NCBI GenBank assembly: GCA_016719605.1
Contig: JADJYW010000016.1
Span: 1 to 64,000, forward strand
Reading direction: 5' to 3'
Length of the DNA stretch: 64,000 nt
Origin: Lewinellaceae bacterium
GTDB lineage: Bacteria > Bacteroidota > Bacteroidia > Chitinophagales > Saprospiraceae
Each line of letters starts with the position of its first letter. Position 1 is the first letter of the stretch. Under the pieces are notes generated by a model that was given only the letters and a program-made list of their open reading frames with translations, was not told the DNA's origin and searched no databases. The position numbers and the translations under genes were made by a program. Below are positions 26,512 through 37,063 of the stretch, in pieces.

Positions 26512-29500
26512 TTACCGCACAATGGTCACATCCCCTTCGTACAGCACTTCCTGCCCGTCCACCAATTCGATGACCGCGTAGTAGGCAAACACCGCCGGGT
26601 TCAAGGGCTGGCCGTTGAAACGGCCGTCCCAGCCGTGTGCCGGGCTGTCCGGAACGAAGTTGTAGTACTCGTGTACCAACTCGCCCCAGCGGGAAAATAC
26701 CTGGAAGGTTTTAACCTGCTTCACCGTCTGGTCGGCGAAAATCCGGAAGATGGCGTTGTCCCCGTCGGTATCGGGAGCAAACACGTTCGGGATGTACACG
26801 TTCGGTCGGCGATCCACCAGCAGGCGCAGGGTGGCGTCGTCGCGGCAACCAACGGTGCTGACCACCGTCAGGCGGTAGATCGTGCTGGTGAACGAATTGG
26901 CCTCCGTGATCAGGCAGGTGTCGCAGCTCAGCCCAGTTGACGGTGTCCACTGAATTTGCGCGAGCGCACTGGCGGGCAGATTTACTTCCGCTTCGATCAG
27001 GTAGGTTTCGCCCAGTTTGATGGATGCCTCCGCGTCCAGTATGATTTCCAGTATCTGCGGCGGGTTGATGGTCACATCCACCTCGGTCGAGCAGCCGTTG
27101 GCATCTACCAAAAATACAGTGTAGTCGCCCGGATTGAGGTTGCTGAACAGGTTTGAGTTTGTAAAAGTCTGCCCACCATTGAGCGAATAACGCAGAGGCG
27201 GCTCGCCGCCAATGACGGTGTCAATCACGATAGCACCGCGGTCGCCTTCGCAGGGCGGGTGTTTTGCCAGAGCCGTGGCAATTGGTTCTTCCGGAGCAAT
27301 GACCACCTCGGCAGTGTCCGTGCAGCCGTTGCCCGGGTTGGTCACCACGAGGGTGTATGTGCCGGGCTGGTTGATCGTTGGCGCCGGGGTGGTAGCACCC
27401 GCTGCGATGTTGCCGCCGGTTGAGCTCCACTGAAAAAGCAGCCCGGGCAGCCCGGAAGAACCGGTGCCGTCGAGTTGGGCCGTTTCGCCAAAACAGTATA
27501 TGCTGAACGGCGTACCCGCGTCGGCTGTTGGGTACACCACATCGCTCAGTACCGTAATGCCGATCTCGTTTGTGCACATACTGCCCGGATCAAGGCCGAT
27601 CAGGAGGTAGTTGCCCGGCGTCGAAACAGTGACGCTGGTGCCGGTACCCACGATGGTCGTGTCCGTGCCGTTCACCAATGCCCAGGCAAACTGGATGTTC
27701 GGGAACGACGAGCCGCCGGACAGGGTCACGCTGCTGTTCAGGCAGTTTAGTGTGGACGGCGGGTTGGTAAACAGCGGCGGGAAGTTCAGGTTTTCCTGAA
27801 TCTGAACCAGCGCCGAATCCGAACATTGTGTCAGCGTATCCAGAATGACAAACTGGTAGTTGCCCGGCGCACTGATCGTCAGCACGGTGCCCACGGCGTA
27901 GGTCACGCCGTTGTACAACCACACCGAATTGGCGTCCGTGGAGCCTTCAACGCCGCCTGTCAGGATAATTTCCGTAATGCCACAGTCCAGAATACCATTC
28001 GGATTGGCCACGATGGTCGCCTGTGGTTGGTTGGTGATGTCCAGCACCTGCACCACGGTCGTGTCCGCACAGCCATTGGCGCCCACGATCAGGGTGTATG
28101 CGCCCGCTTCGCCGGCGCTGATAGCCGGCTGTGCCGGACTGCCGATGATCTGCCCGCCGGCAGTGGTGCTCCACTGGAACGTGCTACCGGGTATGTCCGA
28201 CGTGCCCGTGATGGGTACTTGCGGCACGGCACAATTGAGCGGGCCTGGTTGCGAGGCGGTAACAACGGGTTTTTGTTGAAAAATGATGGGCGTACCGGCG
28301 GCTACCACGGTGCAATAGTGGCTCAGCAGTACGTTGCCCGCGCCGTCGTTGTTGCCGGCTGCCGCCGAAATGTAGTAGGTCGTGCCGTAGGTCATCGAAG
28401 CCGGATCAAAACAAAAAGTCGGCTCGGTGTTGCGCCCGATTTCATTGACGATCTGTGTACCGGAACCCTCGTGCAGGATAAATTGCAGGACGTCGCCCGG
28501 CTCCAAAAACTCGCCGATGGAATTGTAGTTTGCCGACAGGCAGCCGGCGCCGCACAGCGACAACGTGTTGCCCTGCATGATCCCTATTTTGGTTTCGCAG
28601 GCGATGATGTTGATGTTGAAATTGCAATTGGCCGGGCAGCCGTTGGCATCCGTCACCGCAACCGCAAAACTGCCGGCGTTGAGGTTGTTGATCGGGAAAA
28701 TACCCGTCGGGACGTTGGTTTGGTTGCCGCCAGGCGTCCAAACCACAGCAAACGGTGCTGTGCCGCCCGAGATCGTCACCGCCGCAGCGCCGTCGCCCGC
28801 ACCGGGAAAACTCACCTCGTTGGTCTGCGCACAAACCAGTTGCAGCGCACTTGCCGGCTGGCCAATAACCACCGTACTGGCAGCCGTACAGCCTGCCGCG
28901 TCGGTTGCCGTCACGTTGTATGTGCCCGCGAGCAGATTGGCCGGGTCTTCCGGGTTGCCCGGGATATTGGGCGACCAGTTGAACGTGTATGGCGCCGCAC
29001 CGCCGCCTACGGTCAGGTCTATCGCGCCGGTGTTTTGTCCAAAACAAAGAATGTCCGCAGGCGCGCCGGCAATCAGTACTGTGCCGGTGGAGCTGATCAC
29101 CGAAAAGGTAGCCGTGGTTATGCAGGCGCCGCCGCCGTTGACCGTCACGGTGTAACTGCCAACGGGCAAATTCGAGAGGTCGGGTGTAGTTTGGCCGCCT
29201 TGCCAGGCGTAGGTGTAGGGCAATGTGACGGGGGTCACGCTCAGGTCAATCGCACCGTTGGACACGATGCAGGAACTGACCGGGGTAACCACACCCGATA
29301 CGTCGGGGATAACCGTGTTTTCCGGTACCGCGAATGTTGCCGAGTCGCTGCAACCGTTGGCGCCGGTGACCGTCACCGTGTAGCTGCCCGACGGGATACC
29401 AGCCAGGTCTTCGATGGCGGGTCCGCTCGACCAGTTGAAGGTGTAGGGGGAAATACCGCCCGAGGTAGTCAGGTCAATGCTGCCGCTGCTTTGGCCGCAC

Positions 29501-32500
29501 AGCGCCGCAGAAATGGCCTCGGCGACTTGCGGAGCGTCCGTATTGTTGCCCACAGTGAATGTAGCCGTATTGGTGCAGGCGCCGCCGCCGTTGACCGTCA
29601 CGGTGTAGTCGCCCGGCGCCAGGCCGGAAATGTTTGCTGTCGTTGGGCCGTTCGACCAGGCGTAGGTGTACACGAGTGTGCCGGGCGAAACGCTGGTATT
29701 GACGCTGCCGTTGCTGCTTACACAGGAGGTATTGGGCGTGGGCAGGCCCGAAACATCGGGCGTTACGGTATTTTCCTGTACCGTGAAGGTGCGTGTGGTG
29801 GCGCAGCCGTTTGCGCCGGTGACCGTCACGGTGTATGTCCCGGAAGTCAGTCCGTTGAGGTCTTCCGTGGCGGCCATGTTCGACCACAGGAAAGTGTAGG
29901 GCGAAGCACCGCCGCTGACGGTCAGGTTGATGAAGCCGCTGTTTTGGCCGCAAAGCGCAGCGCCCACATTTTCTGAAATGGAAGGCGGTAGGGCATTGTT
30001 GGCCACGTTGTAGCCGGCTGTGGCGGTACAGGAACCACCCGCACTCACCGTGACGGTGAAGGCGCCGGGGGCAAGCCCGCTGAGGTCTTCCGTCATGGCC
30101 ATGTTGGACCACACGAACGAGTAGCCCGGCCCGCCGCCCGGATCGGTGGGTGTCAGCGTGAGGTTGACAGCGCCGTTGTTCACCACACAGGAGGTGTTGG
30201 CTGTTGGTACGCCGGCAATGGAAAAGTTGATTACATTATCCGGCACGGTAGCCGTAGCCGTGGCCGAGCAGCCATTGGCGCCCGTGACGGTCACGGCGTA
30301 GTCGCCGGCGGGGATATTGTTCAGGTCTTCCGTGCTCTGGCCGGTTGCCCACGCGAAGTTGAACGGCGCGGCGCCGCCACCGACGCTGAGGTTGACGGCT
30401 CCGTCAATCAGGTCGCAGAGTTCCGGGGTGATGCTCTGGTTGAGTGTCGGGAACGTCAGGCCATTGGTTACGATGAACGATGTGGAGGCGGTACAGTCCC
30501 CCTGCTCGGTTACGGACACGGTGTAGGTGCCGTCGGGCAGGTTGGTTATGTCTTGCGAGGTTTGGCCGGTATTCCAGGCGTAGGTGTATGTCCCGGCGGG
30601 CGTTATCGTCAGGTCAATGGCGCCATTGGGCGCAACGCAACTGGTCAGCGCAACCGTAGTACCCGACAGGCTGAACGTGGAAGCGTTGTTTGGGACGGTG
30701 GACGTGCTGATGGCCGTGCAGCCGTTGGCGTCGGTGATGGTCACCGTGTAAATACCCGCCAGGATATTGTTGAGGTCTTCTGTGGCAGCCATGTTTGACC
30801 ACAGGAACTGATACGGTGCGATGCCGTTGCTTACGCTCAGATCAATTGCCCCGTTGCTTAGTCCACAAACGGAGGGTGTCACGGTCGGATCGGGGGCCGG
30901 ATCGGCGGTATTGTTGTCCACTGCAAAAGAGGCCGTGGCCGAGCAGCCTGCACCCGCGCTCACGGTGACACTGTAGGTTCCGGGCGGCACGTTGGCGATG
31001 TCCTGCGTAGTCGGCCCATTGGACCAAACGTAGGTGTATGTCGTCACCGGCATAGCGCTGATATCCACTGCGCCATTGGGTGTGGCACAGGAGGTATTGG
31101 CGCTTGGCGTGCCCGTGATATTTACCGCTATGGTCGTATTGATCACCGTGGCCGTGGCCGTGGCCGAGCAACCAAAGAAGTCGGTGACGGTGACCGTGTA
31201 GGTGCCGGGGGGCAGGTTATTGATGGTGGCGGTATTGCCGCCGGGAGACCAGAGAAACGTGTACGGGGAAGAGCCGCCGCTTGCGCTCACAGTAGCCGAG
31301 CCGTTGGACTGGCCACAAATGGCGGGCATGGTGGATGTGGACAGGTTGGGCGGATTCGTATTGTCGAATACTTCAAAAGTGGCCTCGGCGCTGCAACCGA
31401 TACCGAGCGTGACCGTGACCGTGTAGGTGCCGGCGGGTACGTCGAAGATATCCTGGGTAAACCGGTTGTTCGACCACGCGTAGGTGTACGGTGCAACGGG
31501 GAAAATGTCAATATCCACAAACCCGTTCGGTGTGGTACAAGAGATGTTGTCCGAGACTAAGGCCGTTATTTCGATATCTATCGTCTCGCCGGGCACGTTA
31601 ACAAACAGCACCGCCGTACAACCCACCGCTGTAGTGACCGTTACGATGTAGTTGCCTGCGGCAAGATTATTCACATTTTGCGTGGTGGGGCCGTGCGACC
31701 ACTTGTAGGTGTAGGGCGGCACGCCGTCAAAGACATCCAGAGTAATGGATCCGTTGGGGAAACCGCAGGTTGCCGGCGTAACTTCTTCAAAAATGTTGGG
31801 CAGTTCGGAAACATCGAAGACGGTAAATTCTGCGGTTTCCGTGCAGGTGCCGCCGGCGCTCACAGTCACCGTGTAGGTACCCGGGGCGAGGTTGTTCAGA
31901 ACAGGCTGGTTGCTGCCATTGGACCAGGAAATCGTAACATTAAACGGAGAATAATTCAGTGCGATGGAGCCATTGTTGTTTATGCAGGAGGTTTTGTCCG
32001 TGACGGAGCCGTCAAGTGAAATGAAAATCTCCTCGTCGGTCAGCGCTACACCGTCCACGGCGGTACAGCCATTGGCGCCGGTGACGGTCACGTTGTAAAC
32101 ACCTGCCGGCACATTGTTCAGGTCCTGGGTGGTTTGGCCACTGGACCACTGGTAGGTGTACGGGCCTACGCTGCCGAATACGGTCAGGTTCACGCTGCCG
32201 TTGTTCAGGCCACAGAAGGCATCGGTTTGGGAGAATGACAGTTCGGGCAAATTCGGCTCGTCGGGTACAAAAAACGAAGCGATTTCGATGCAGGCACCAC
32301 CGCCATTGACCGTCACCTCGTACACACCCGATGCCAGGTTGGCGAGGTTGGGCGTGGTAGCGCCCGTAGACCAGGTGTAGGTGTAGGCGGGGTTGGCCGG
32401 GCTGACAAACAGGGTTATAGAACCGTTGCCGCCCACGCAGGCCGTGTTGGCGTTGATGTTGGCATTGATATCTATGGGCGGATTGTCGTTGCTCACAAAC

Positions 32501-35094
32501 ATATCCTCCGTGCTGGTGCAGCCGTTGGCGCCGGTGACCGTCAGGCTGTATGCCCCGGTGGGGATATTGGCAAGGTTTTGAGCGGTAGCGCCGGTAGACC
32601 ACAGGAACGTGTACGGCGGCACGCCGCCGGAGACGGAAACACTGATGCTGCCGTTGCTCAGTTCGCAGGTAGACTCGGTGGAGCTCCAGCTGATGTTGGG
32701 TGGGTTTGGCTCGTCGGGCACCTCAAATTCGGCGGTTTCGGTACAAGCGCCGCCGGCGCTCACGGTCACGGTGTAGGTGCCCGGCGGCAGGTTGCTGATC
32801 GTAGTCGTTGTAGCGCCGTTGGACCAGGTGTAGGTGTAGTTACCCTGCGGGGACGCGAAAACCGTGATGCTGCCATTGCCGCCGATGCAGGTCGTATTGG
32901 ACAGGATATTGGCATCCACATCAATCGGCGGGTTGTCGTTGATAACGTCTATGTCGGTCGAACTGGTGCAACCGTTGGCGCCGGTGACCGTCAGGCCGTA
33001 GCTGCCGGCGGGGATATTGGGCAGGTTTTGGGTGGTAGCGCCGGTAGACCACAGGAAGGTGTACGGCGGTACGCCGCCCGACACGCTCACATTGATACTG
33101 CCGTTGCTCTGTTCGCAGGTGCTTTCGATGGGGTTGGCATTGATGTTCGGTTCAAGCGGTTCGTTCAGCACGGTGAATTCCGCGACTTCGATACAGGCGC
33201 CGCCCGCACTCACCGTCACGGTGTAGGTATCGGGGGGCAGGTTGCTGAGGTTTGGCGTAGTTGCTCCCGTGCTCCAGGTGTAGGTATAGTTTCCCGATGG
33301 AGATACCGAGAGCGAGATGCTGCCGTTGCCGCCGATACAGGTAGTATTGGAAATCACGTTGGCGTTCACATTGAACGGCGGGTTGTTGTTGTCTACGGTG
33401 AATTCTTCCGTACTGGAACACCCGTTGGCGCCGGTGACGGTGACGGTGTAGGTGCCGGCGGGTATGTTGGTGATATCCTCCGTGGTGCCGCCGGTGGACC
33501 AAACGAATGTGTACGGCGCCACGCCCCCCGAGACACTCAAATTGACGTTGCCGTTTTCGAGTTCGCAGGTGCTCGGGGTTGTTGTGCCGGTTAGGTTCGG
33601 CTCGTTGGGTTCATCATCTATGGTGAATTCGGCGGTAGCCGTACAAGTGACGCCGGTAGTGACGGTGAGGGTGTAGGTTCCCGGTTCCAGGTTGACGAGG
33701 CTGGGTGTGGTTGCTCCGTTGGACCATTCGTACTCGTAGGTGCCCTGCGGCGTCACACTGGTCGTGATGCTGCCGTTTCCGCCGATGCAGGTCGTATTGG
33801 GCTGGACGTTGCCGTTGATGGAGATCGTGATCTGATCGTCTTCCACCATTACGGTTCGCTCCAGCGTACAACCGTTGTCGTCGGTGATCGTGACCGTGTA
33901 TTGGCCGGCATTGAGGTTCATCAGGTCTTCGGTTGTCGCTCCGGTGGACCACACAAACATGTAGGGCGCGGTGCCTCCGCCGGGGGTCAGGTTGATGTCG
34001 CCGGTACCATCGCCGCATTCTTCATCCGTTATGGCAACCTGTGCGCTTAGGGTGATCTGAATAATCTGGGCAGACCCGGAGACGGTGCCGGTGCAATTCC
34101 CGACTACGGTCGTGACGCTTTGCAGGGTGTATGTGCCCGGCTGCGAAGCCTGGATGATGTAGGGGTTATCGCTGGTCGTAATGGGCGGCTGCGCGGCGCC
34201 ATTGATGCGGTAAACAAACGTCCAGGGGCCATCTCCGGTAAACGTCACGGGTATGTCAATCGGATCGGGATTTTGCCCGCCGGCGCACAGAATACCGCCG
34301 CCGGAGATCATGGCTGTTGGTCGCGGGATAACTTCAATGGTAATGCAGGATTCTTCCGGATTGGAATAGCACAAGTTGGAGACCTGAACACACAGTTCGA
34401 CCGGGCCGCTGTAGTTGGCCGACCAGTTGATCGTGATATTTCGCGTACCCTGACCGGTGATGGTGCCCGCGCTCGCCGGGGTGAGCGTCCAGGTATAAAT
34501 TGTGGCGCCCACAACTTGCGGAATACTGTACTGGGTGGAGCTTGACTGGCATACCGGCGTCGGGCCGGTGACCGCGCCGGGGTTGGCCGGTGGCACCCCG
34601 ACCGTAGAGCCGGACAACACGTCAATGGCGTAATCACACACATTACCCGAACAGCCGTCTATCACAAAATAATAGACCTGTCCGATGACGAAATTGTTGG
34701 ACTGCAAAATGAATGGGTTTTGTGTGCACGAGCACTGCAGGTCCATCGGTTGCCAGGGAGGGCCGCACCCGGCATAAATACCGGCTTGCAAACCCATTTG
34801 TGCCCCTTGCGAACAGTTGCTCGGCGTTACCTGAATCGTAATACTGGTGGTGCCGGCAAAAAACGCGAACCATTCGTCGTTGTTCAACTGCCAGCCCGGG
34901 CAGCCCGGAAAGCCTTGCGGCGAATTGTTGTTGTTGATTTCATTGCAGTAGCCGTCCAGGTTTTCGCAAAGGATCGGCGCCTGTATACAGTTGTTTCCGG
35001 CATCCGGAAAACCCGGCGGCGGGCATGGCTGAGAAAATAGAGGCGCGGAGATGCCTGTCAGCAGACAAGCCAGCAAGAAGTAGTAAATTTTCAT
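26512..35094 (-). CDS. Giant SprB-repeat surface protein with gliding-motility (CHU_C) C-terminal domain
   Basis: 2860 residues. Signal peptide (IYYFLLACLLTGISAPLFSQ), Cys-rich N-domain, PKD/Ig-like region (~170-345), then about 24 SprB-type repeats of ~74 residues (residues ~350-2150) with the core PYTFxWSTGATTxxLxNxPxG and a pair of cysteines per unit. The repeats alternate between two kinds (A with GGVxPYTFxWS, B with TSCxxxNGSI...YTYxWSNG), giving 11 A/B pairs. A domain shared with the protein at 7851 follows, then Ig-like units, and last a CHU_C domain (VYIPNVFAPDTDGDN ... VFSRWGELVHEYYNF ... GWDGRFNGQPLNPAVFAYY) that serves type IX secretion. Likely a cell-surface adhesin for attachment or gliding. 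Single transcription unit with promoter box at 35155-35148. Confidence 0.92.
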   Translation of the reverse strand: MKIYYFLLACLLTGISAPLFSQPCPPPGFPDAGNNCIQAPILCENLDGYCNEINNNNSPQGFPGCPGWQLNNDEWFAFFAGTTSITIQVTPSNCSQGAQMGLQAGIYAGCGPPWQPMDLQCSCTQNPFILQSNNFVIGQVYYFVIDGCSGNVCDYAIDVLSGSTVGVPPANPGAVTGPTPVCQSSSTQYSIPQVVGATIYTWTLTPASAGTITGQGTRNITINWSANYSGPVELCVQVSNLCYSNPEESCITIEVIPRPTAMISGGGILCAGGQNPDPIDIPVTFTGDGPWTFVYRINGAAQPPITTSDNPYIIQASQPGTYTLQSVTTVVGNCTGTVSGSAQIIQITLSAQVAITDEECGDGTGDINLTPGGGTAPYMFVWSTGATTEDLMNLNAGQYTVTITDDNGCTLERTVMVEDDQITISINGNVQPNTTCIGGNGSITTSVTPQGTYEYEWSNGATTPSLVNLEPGTYTLTVTTGVTCTATAEFTIDDEPNEPNLTGTTTPSTCELENGNVNLSVSGGVAPYTFVWSTGGTTEDITNIPAGTYTVTVTGANGCSSTEEFTVDNNNPPFNVNANVISNTTCIGGNGSISLSVSPSGNYTYTWSTGATTPNLSNLPPDTYTVTVSAGGACIEVAEFTVLNEPLEPNINANPIESTCEQSNGSINVSVSGGVPPYTFLWSTGATTQNLPNIPAGSYGLTVTGANGCTSSTDIDVINDNPPIDVDANILSNTTCIGGNGSITVFASPQGNYTYTWSNGATTTTISNLPPGTYTVTVSAGGACTETAEFEVPDEPNPPNISWSSTESTCELSNGSISVSVSGGVPPYTFLWSTGATAQNLANIPTGAYSLTVTGANGCTSTEDMFVSNDNPPIDINANINANTACVGGNGSITLFVSPANPAYTYTWSTGATTPNLANLASGVYEVTVNGGGACIEIASFFVPDEPNLPELSFSQTDAFCGLNNGSVNLTVFGSVGPYTYQWSSGQTTQDLNNVPAGVYNVTVTGANGCTAVDGVALTDEEIFISLDGSVTDKTSCINNNGSIALNYSPFNVTISWSNGSNQPVLNNLAPGTYTVTVSAGGTCTETAEFTVFDVSELPNIFEEVTPATCGFPNGSITLDVFDGVPPYTYKWSHGPTTQNVNNLAAGNYIVTVTTAVGCTAVLFVNVPGETIDIEITALVSDNISCTTPNGFVDIDIFPVAPYTYAWSNNRFTQDIFDVPAGTYTVTVTLGIGCSAEATFEVFDNTNPPNLSTSTMPAICGQSNGSATVSASGGSSPYTFLWSPGGNTATINNLPPGTYTVTVTDFFGCSATATATVINTTIAVNITGTPSANTSCATPNGAVDISAMPVTTYTYVWSNGPTTQDIANVPPGTYSVTVSAGAGCSATASFAVDNNTADPAPDPTVTPSVCGLSNGAIDLSVSNGIAPYQFLWSNMAATEDLNNILAGIYTVTITDANGCTAISTSTVPNNASTFSLSGTTVALTSCVAPNGAIDLTITPAGTYTYAWNTGQTSQDITNLPDGTYTVSVTEQGDCTASTSFIVTNGLTFPTLNQSITPELCDLIDGAVNLSVGGGAAPFNFAWATGQSTEDLNNIPAGDYAVTVTGANGCSATATATVPDNVINFSIAGVPTANTSCVVNNGAVNLTLTPTDPGGGPGYSFVWSNMAMTEDLSGLAPGAFTVTVSAGGSCTATAGYNVANNALPPSISENVGAALCGQNSGFINLTVSGGASPYTFLWSNMAATEDLNGLTSGTYTVTVTGANGCATTRTFTVQENTVTPDVSGLPTPNTSCVSSNGSVNTSVSPGTLVYTYAWSNGPTTANISGLAPGDYTVTVNGGGACTNTATFTVGNNTDAPQVAEAISAALCGQSSGSIDLTTSGGISPYTFNWSSGPAIEDLAGIPSGSYTVTVTGANGCSDSATFAVPENTVIPDVSGVVTPVSSCIVSNGAIDLSVTPVTLPYTYAWQGGQTTPDLSNLPVGSYTVTVNGGGACITTATFSVISSTGTVLIAGAPADILCFGQNTGAIDLTVGGGAAPYTFNWSPNIPGNPEDPANLLAGTYNVTATDAAGCTAASTVVIGQPASALQLVCAQTNEVSFPGAGDGAAAVTISGGTAPFAVVWTPGGNQTNVPTGIFPINNLNAGSFAVAVTDANGCPANCNFNINIIACETKIGIMQGNTLSLCGAGCLSANYNSIGEFLEPGDVLQFILHEGSGTQIVNEIGRNTEPTFCFDPASMTYGTTYYISAAAGNNDGAGNVLLSHYCTVVAAGTPIIFQQKPVVTASQPGPLNCAVPQVPITGTSDIPGSTFQWSTTAGGQIIGSPAQPAISAGEAGAYTLIVGANGCADTTVVQVLDITNQPQATIVANPNGILDCGITEIILTGGVEGSTDANSVWLYNGVTYAVGTVLTISAPGNYQFVILDTLTQCSDSALVQIQENLNFPPLFTNPPSTLNCLNSSVTLSGGSSFPNIQFAWALVNGTDTTIVGTGTSVTVSTPGNYLLIGLDPGSMCTNEIGITVLSDVVYPTADAGTPFSIYCFGETAQLDGTGSSGLPGLLFQWSSTGGNIAAGATTPAPTINQPGTYTLVVTNPGNGCTDTAEVVIAPEEPIATALAKHPPCEGDRGAIVIDTVIGGEPPLRYSLNGGQTFTNSNLFSNLNPGDYTVFLVDANGCSTEVDVTINPPQILEIILDAEASIKLGETYLIEAEVNLPASALAQIQWTPSTGLSCDTCLITEANSFTSTIYRLTVVSTVGCRDDATLRLLVDRRPNVYIPNVFAPDTDGDNAIFRIFADQTVKQVKTFQVFSRWGELVHEYYNFVPDSPAHGWDGRFNGQPLNPAVFAYYAVIELVDGQEVLYEGDVTIVR

Positions 35095-35147
35095 GTCAAA
35101 ATGTGGTGTGTGTTTGAGCAGGACACGTTCGCCGGGGGGGAGCGAGG

Positions 35148-35155
35148 CAAAATTA
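35148..35155 (-). promoter_or_regulatory. TAnnTTTG promoter box of the giant adhesin (TAATTTTG)
   Basis: Exact TAATTTTG on the minus strand, 54 nt upstream of the ATG. Confidence 0.5.
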
Positions 35156-35303
35156 AAATTGCTGTCCAGAATTTCGTAAATAAATTACCCCAAAGGAAAA
35201 ATTGCCGTCAAACAAATAACCATAAAAACAAAACTATCCCGGACATTCGACGGCCTGCATCGTGTGCCATTTGGGCAAAAACCCCTACGTTGGCTCCCGA
35301 TTT

Positions 35304-35311
35304 TAGTATTG
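35304..35311 (+). promoter_or_regulatory. Possible promoter box of the amylase gene (TAGTATTG)
   Basis: One mismatch to TAnnTTTG; 21 nt before the ATG at 35332. Confidence 0.3.
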
Positions 35312-35331
35312 ATCCATCCGATTCAAACTGT

Positions 35332-37011
35332 ATGAACCATTTTTACCACATTCTGCTGCTTTTGCTGGTATGCTTCGGTTGCTCCGGCACCCGCCGAAGT
35401 ACCCAAAACAGCACCTCCGAAGTACCTTTTCTCTGGGAAAACGCCAATATCTATTTCCTGCTCACCGACCGTTTCGCCAACGGCGACCCGACAAACGATA
35501 TCGTCGCCGGCCGTACCGCCCAAACCGCCAAACTCCGCGGTTTTATGGGCGGCGATATCCGGGGCATCATCCAAAAAGTAGAAGAAGGTTACTTCGACCG
35601 CCTCGGCGTCTCGGCTATCTGGTTCACGCCCGTGCTGGAACAAGTGCATGGTTTTGTGGACGAGGGCGGCGGCGTCACCTACGGCTTTCACGGCTACTGG
35701 ACCAAAGACTGGACCCGCCTCGACCCCAACTTCGGCACCGAGCGCGACCTGGCCGAACTCGTGGACAAAGCCCACCGCCGCGGTATCCGCATCCTGCTCG
35801 ATGTAGTCATCAACCACACCGGGCCGGTCACGCCCCAGGACCCGCTCTGGAACGACTGGGCGCGCACAAATCCGCAATGTTCCTACCGGGACTATCCATC
35901 CACGATCAGTTGTACCCTGGTAAAAAACCTGCCCGACATCAAAACAGAAAGCAACGAACCGGTCGAACTACCGCCTTTTTTGACTGAAAAATGGAAAAAC
36001 GAAGGCCGTCTCGACCACGAACTGGCCGAACTTGACGCTTTTTTTGAACGTACCGGCTACCCGCGTGCGCCGCGTTTTTACCTCATCAAATGGCTCACCG
36101 ACTGGGTGCGCCGCCTCGGCATTGACGGCTACCGCTGCGATACCGTCAAGCACGTCGAAGAAAACGTTTGGGCCGAACTACAGCAGGAAGCCGCTCGCGC
36201 ATTTGCCGACTGGAAAAAAGCCAACCCCGCCAAAGTGCTCGACAACAACGATTTCTATATGGTCGGCGAGGTGTACGGCTACAATATCGCCGGCGGCCGC
36301 GACTACGATTTCGGCGACCGGAAAGTGGACTACTTCGCCAACGGTTTCCATAGCGTCATCAATTTCGGCTTGAAATACGACGCGAAAAACCCATCGTACG
36401 AGGCGCTTTTTTCCAAATATGCCGCCCAATTGCACGGCCCGTTGCGCGGAAAAAGCGTGCTCAACTACCTCAGTTCGCACGACGACGGCGACCCCTACGA
36501 CAAGCAGCGCCGGAAACCCTTCGAAGCCGCCAACAAACTCCTGCTCTGCCCCGGTGCCGCGCAAATTTATTACGGCGACGAAACCAGCCGCCCGCTCGAA
36601 ATCCCCGGCACCACCGGCGATGCTACCCTGCGCTCGTTTATGAATTGGGACGACCTGACCGCCAATACCATCCGCAGCGGCCGAAGTACGCAGGACGTGC
36701 TGGCCCACTGGCAAAAACTCGGGCGCTTCCGCCGGGCGCACCCCGCCGTGGGCGCTGGCACGCACACCATGTTGTCCGAAAAACCGTATCTGTTCCGGCG
36801 GACGTACGCCGGCGCCGGGTTTTCCGATACTGTCGTCGTAGGTCTCGACCTGCCGAAAGGCGAAAAAACAATTTCCGTCACAGGCGTTTTCCCCGACGGG
36901 ACGGTGCTGCTCGACCATTATTCCGGCACCAAAACCAACGTGAAAAACGGACAAATCACCATAAATTCCGAGTTTGGCACCGTGCTGCTCGGCAACGAAA
37001 AAAGAAATTGA
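35332..37011 (+). CDS. GH13 alpha-amylase family lipoprotein
   Basis: 559 residues; hydrolyses or rearranges alpha-glucans at the cell envelope. Lipoprotein signal MNHFYHILLLLLVCFGCSG (Cys ~17). (beta/alpha)8 motifs: region I DVVINH, region II GYRCDTVKH (nucleophile Asp), region III VGEVYG (acid/base Glu), region IV SSHDD. All three catalytic acids present. N-terminal IYFLLTDRFANGDPTND with bound-Ca-type residues is typical of extracellular amylases. The in-frame extension to 35101 lacks a plausible start and the lipobox fixes ATG 35332. Next to pepP but separated by a repeat leader; no Sus-type transport genes nearby. Confidence 0.9.
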   Translation: MNHFYHILLLLLVCFGCSGTRRSTQNSTSEVPFLWENANIYFLLTDRFANGDPTNDIVAGRTAQTAKLRGFMGGDIRGIIQKVEEGYFDRLGVSAIWFTPVLEQVHGFVDEGGGVTYGFHGYWTKDWTRLDPNFGTERDLAELVDKAHRRGIRILLDVVINHTGPVTPQDPLWNDWARTNPQCSYRDYPSTISCTLVKNLPDIKTESNEPVELPPFLTEKWKNEGRLDHELAELDAFFERTGYPRAPRFYLIKWLTDWVRRLGIDGYRCDTVKHVEENVWAELQQEAARAFADWKKANPAKVLDNNDFYMVGEVYGYNIAGGRDYDFGDRKVDYFANGFHSVINFGLKYDAKNPSYEALFSKYAAQLHGPLRGKSVLNYLSSHDDGDPYDKQRRKPFEAANKLLLCPGAAQIYYGDETSRPLEIPGTTGDATLRSFMNWDDLTANTIRSGRSTQDVLAHWQKLGRFRRAHPAVGAGTHTMLSEKPYLFRRTYAGAGFSDTVVVGLDLPKGEKTISVTGVFPDGTVLLDHYSGTKTNVKNGQITINSEFGTVLLGNEKRN

Positions 37012-37060
37012 ATCAATCGGTCTAATCGAATCAATCGAAAAATCGAATCAATCGAAAAAA
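37008..37060 (+). repeat. AATCGAATCAATCG leader repeat of pepP
   Basis: Degenerate tandem copies of AATCGAATC/AATCAATCG directly before the pepP ATG (37064). The same sequence family forms the leader of the persulfide dioxygenase gene (48186-48222). Confidence 0.65.
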
Positions 37061-37063
37061 TCT

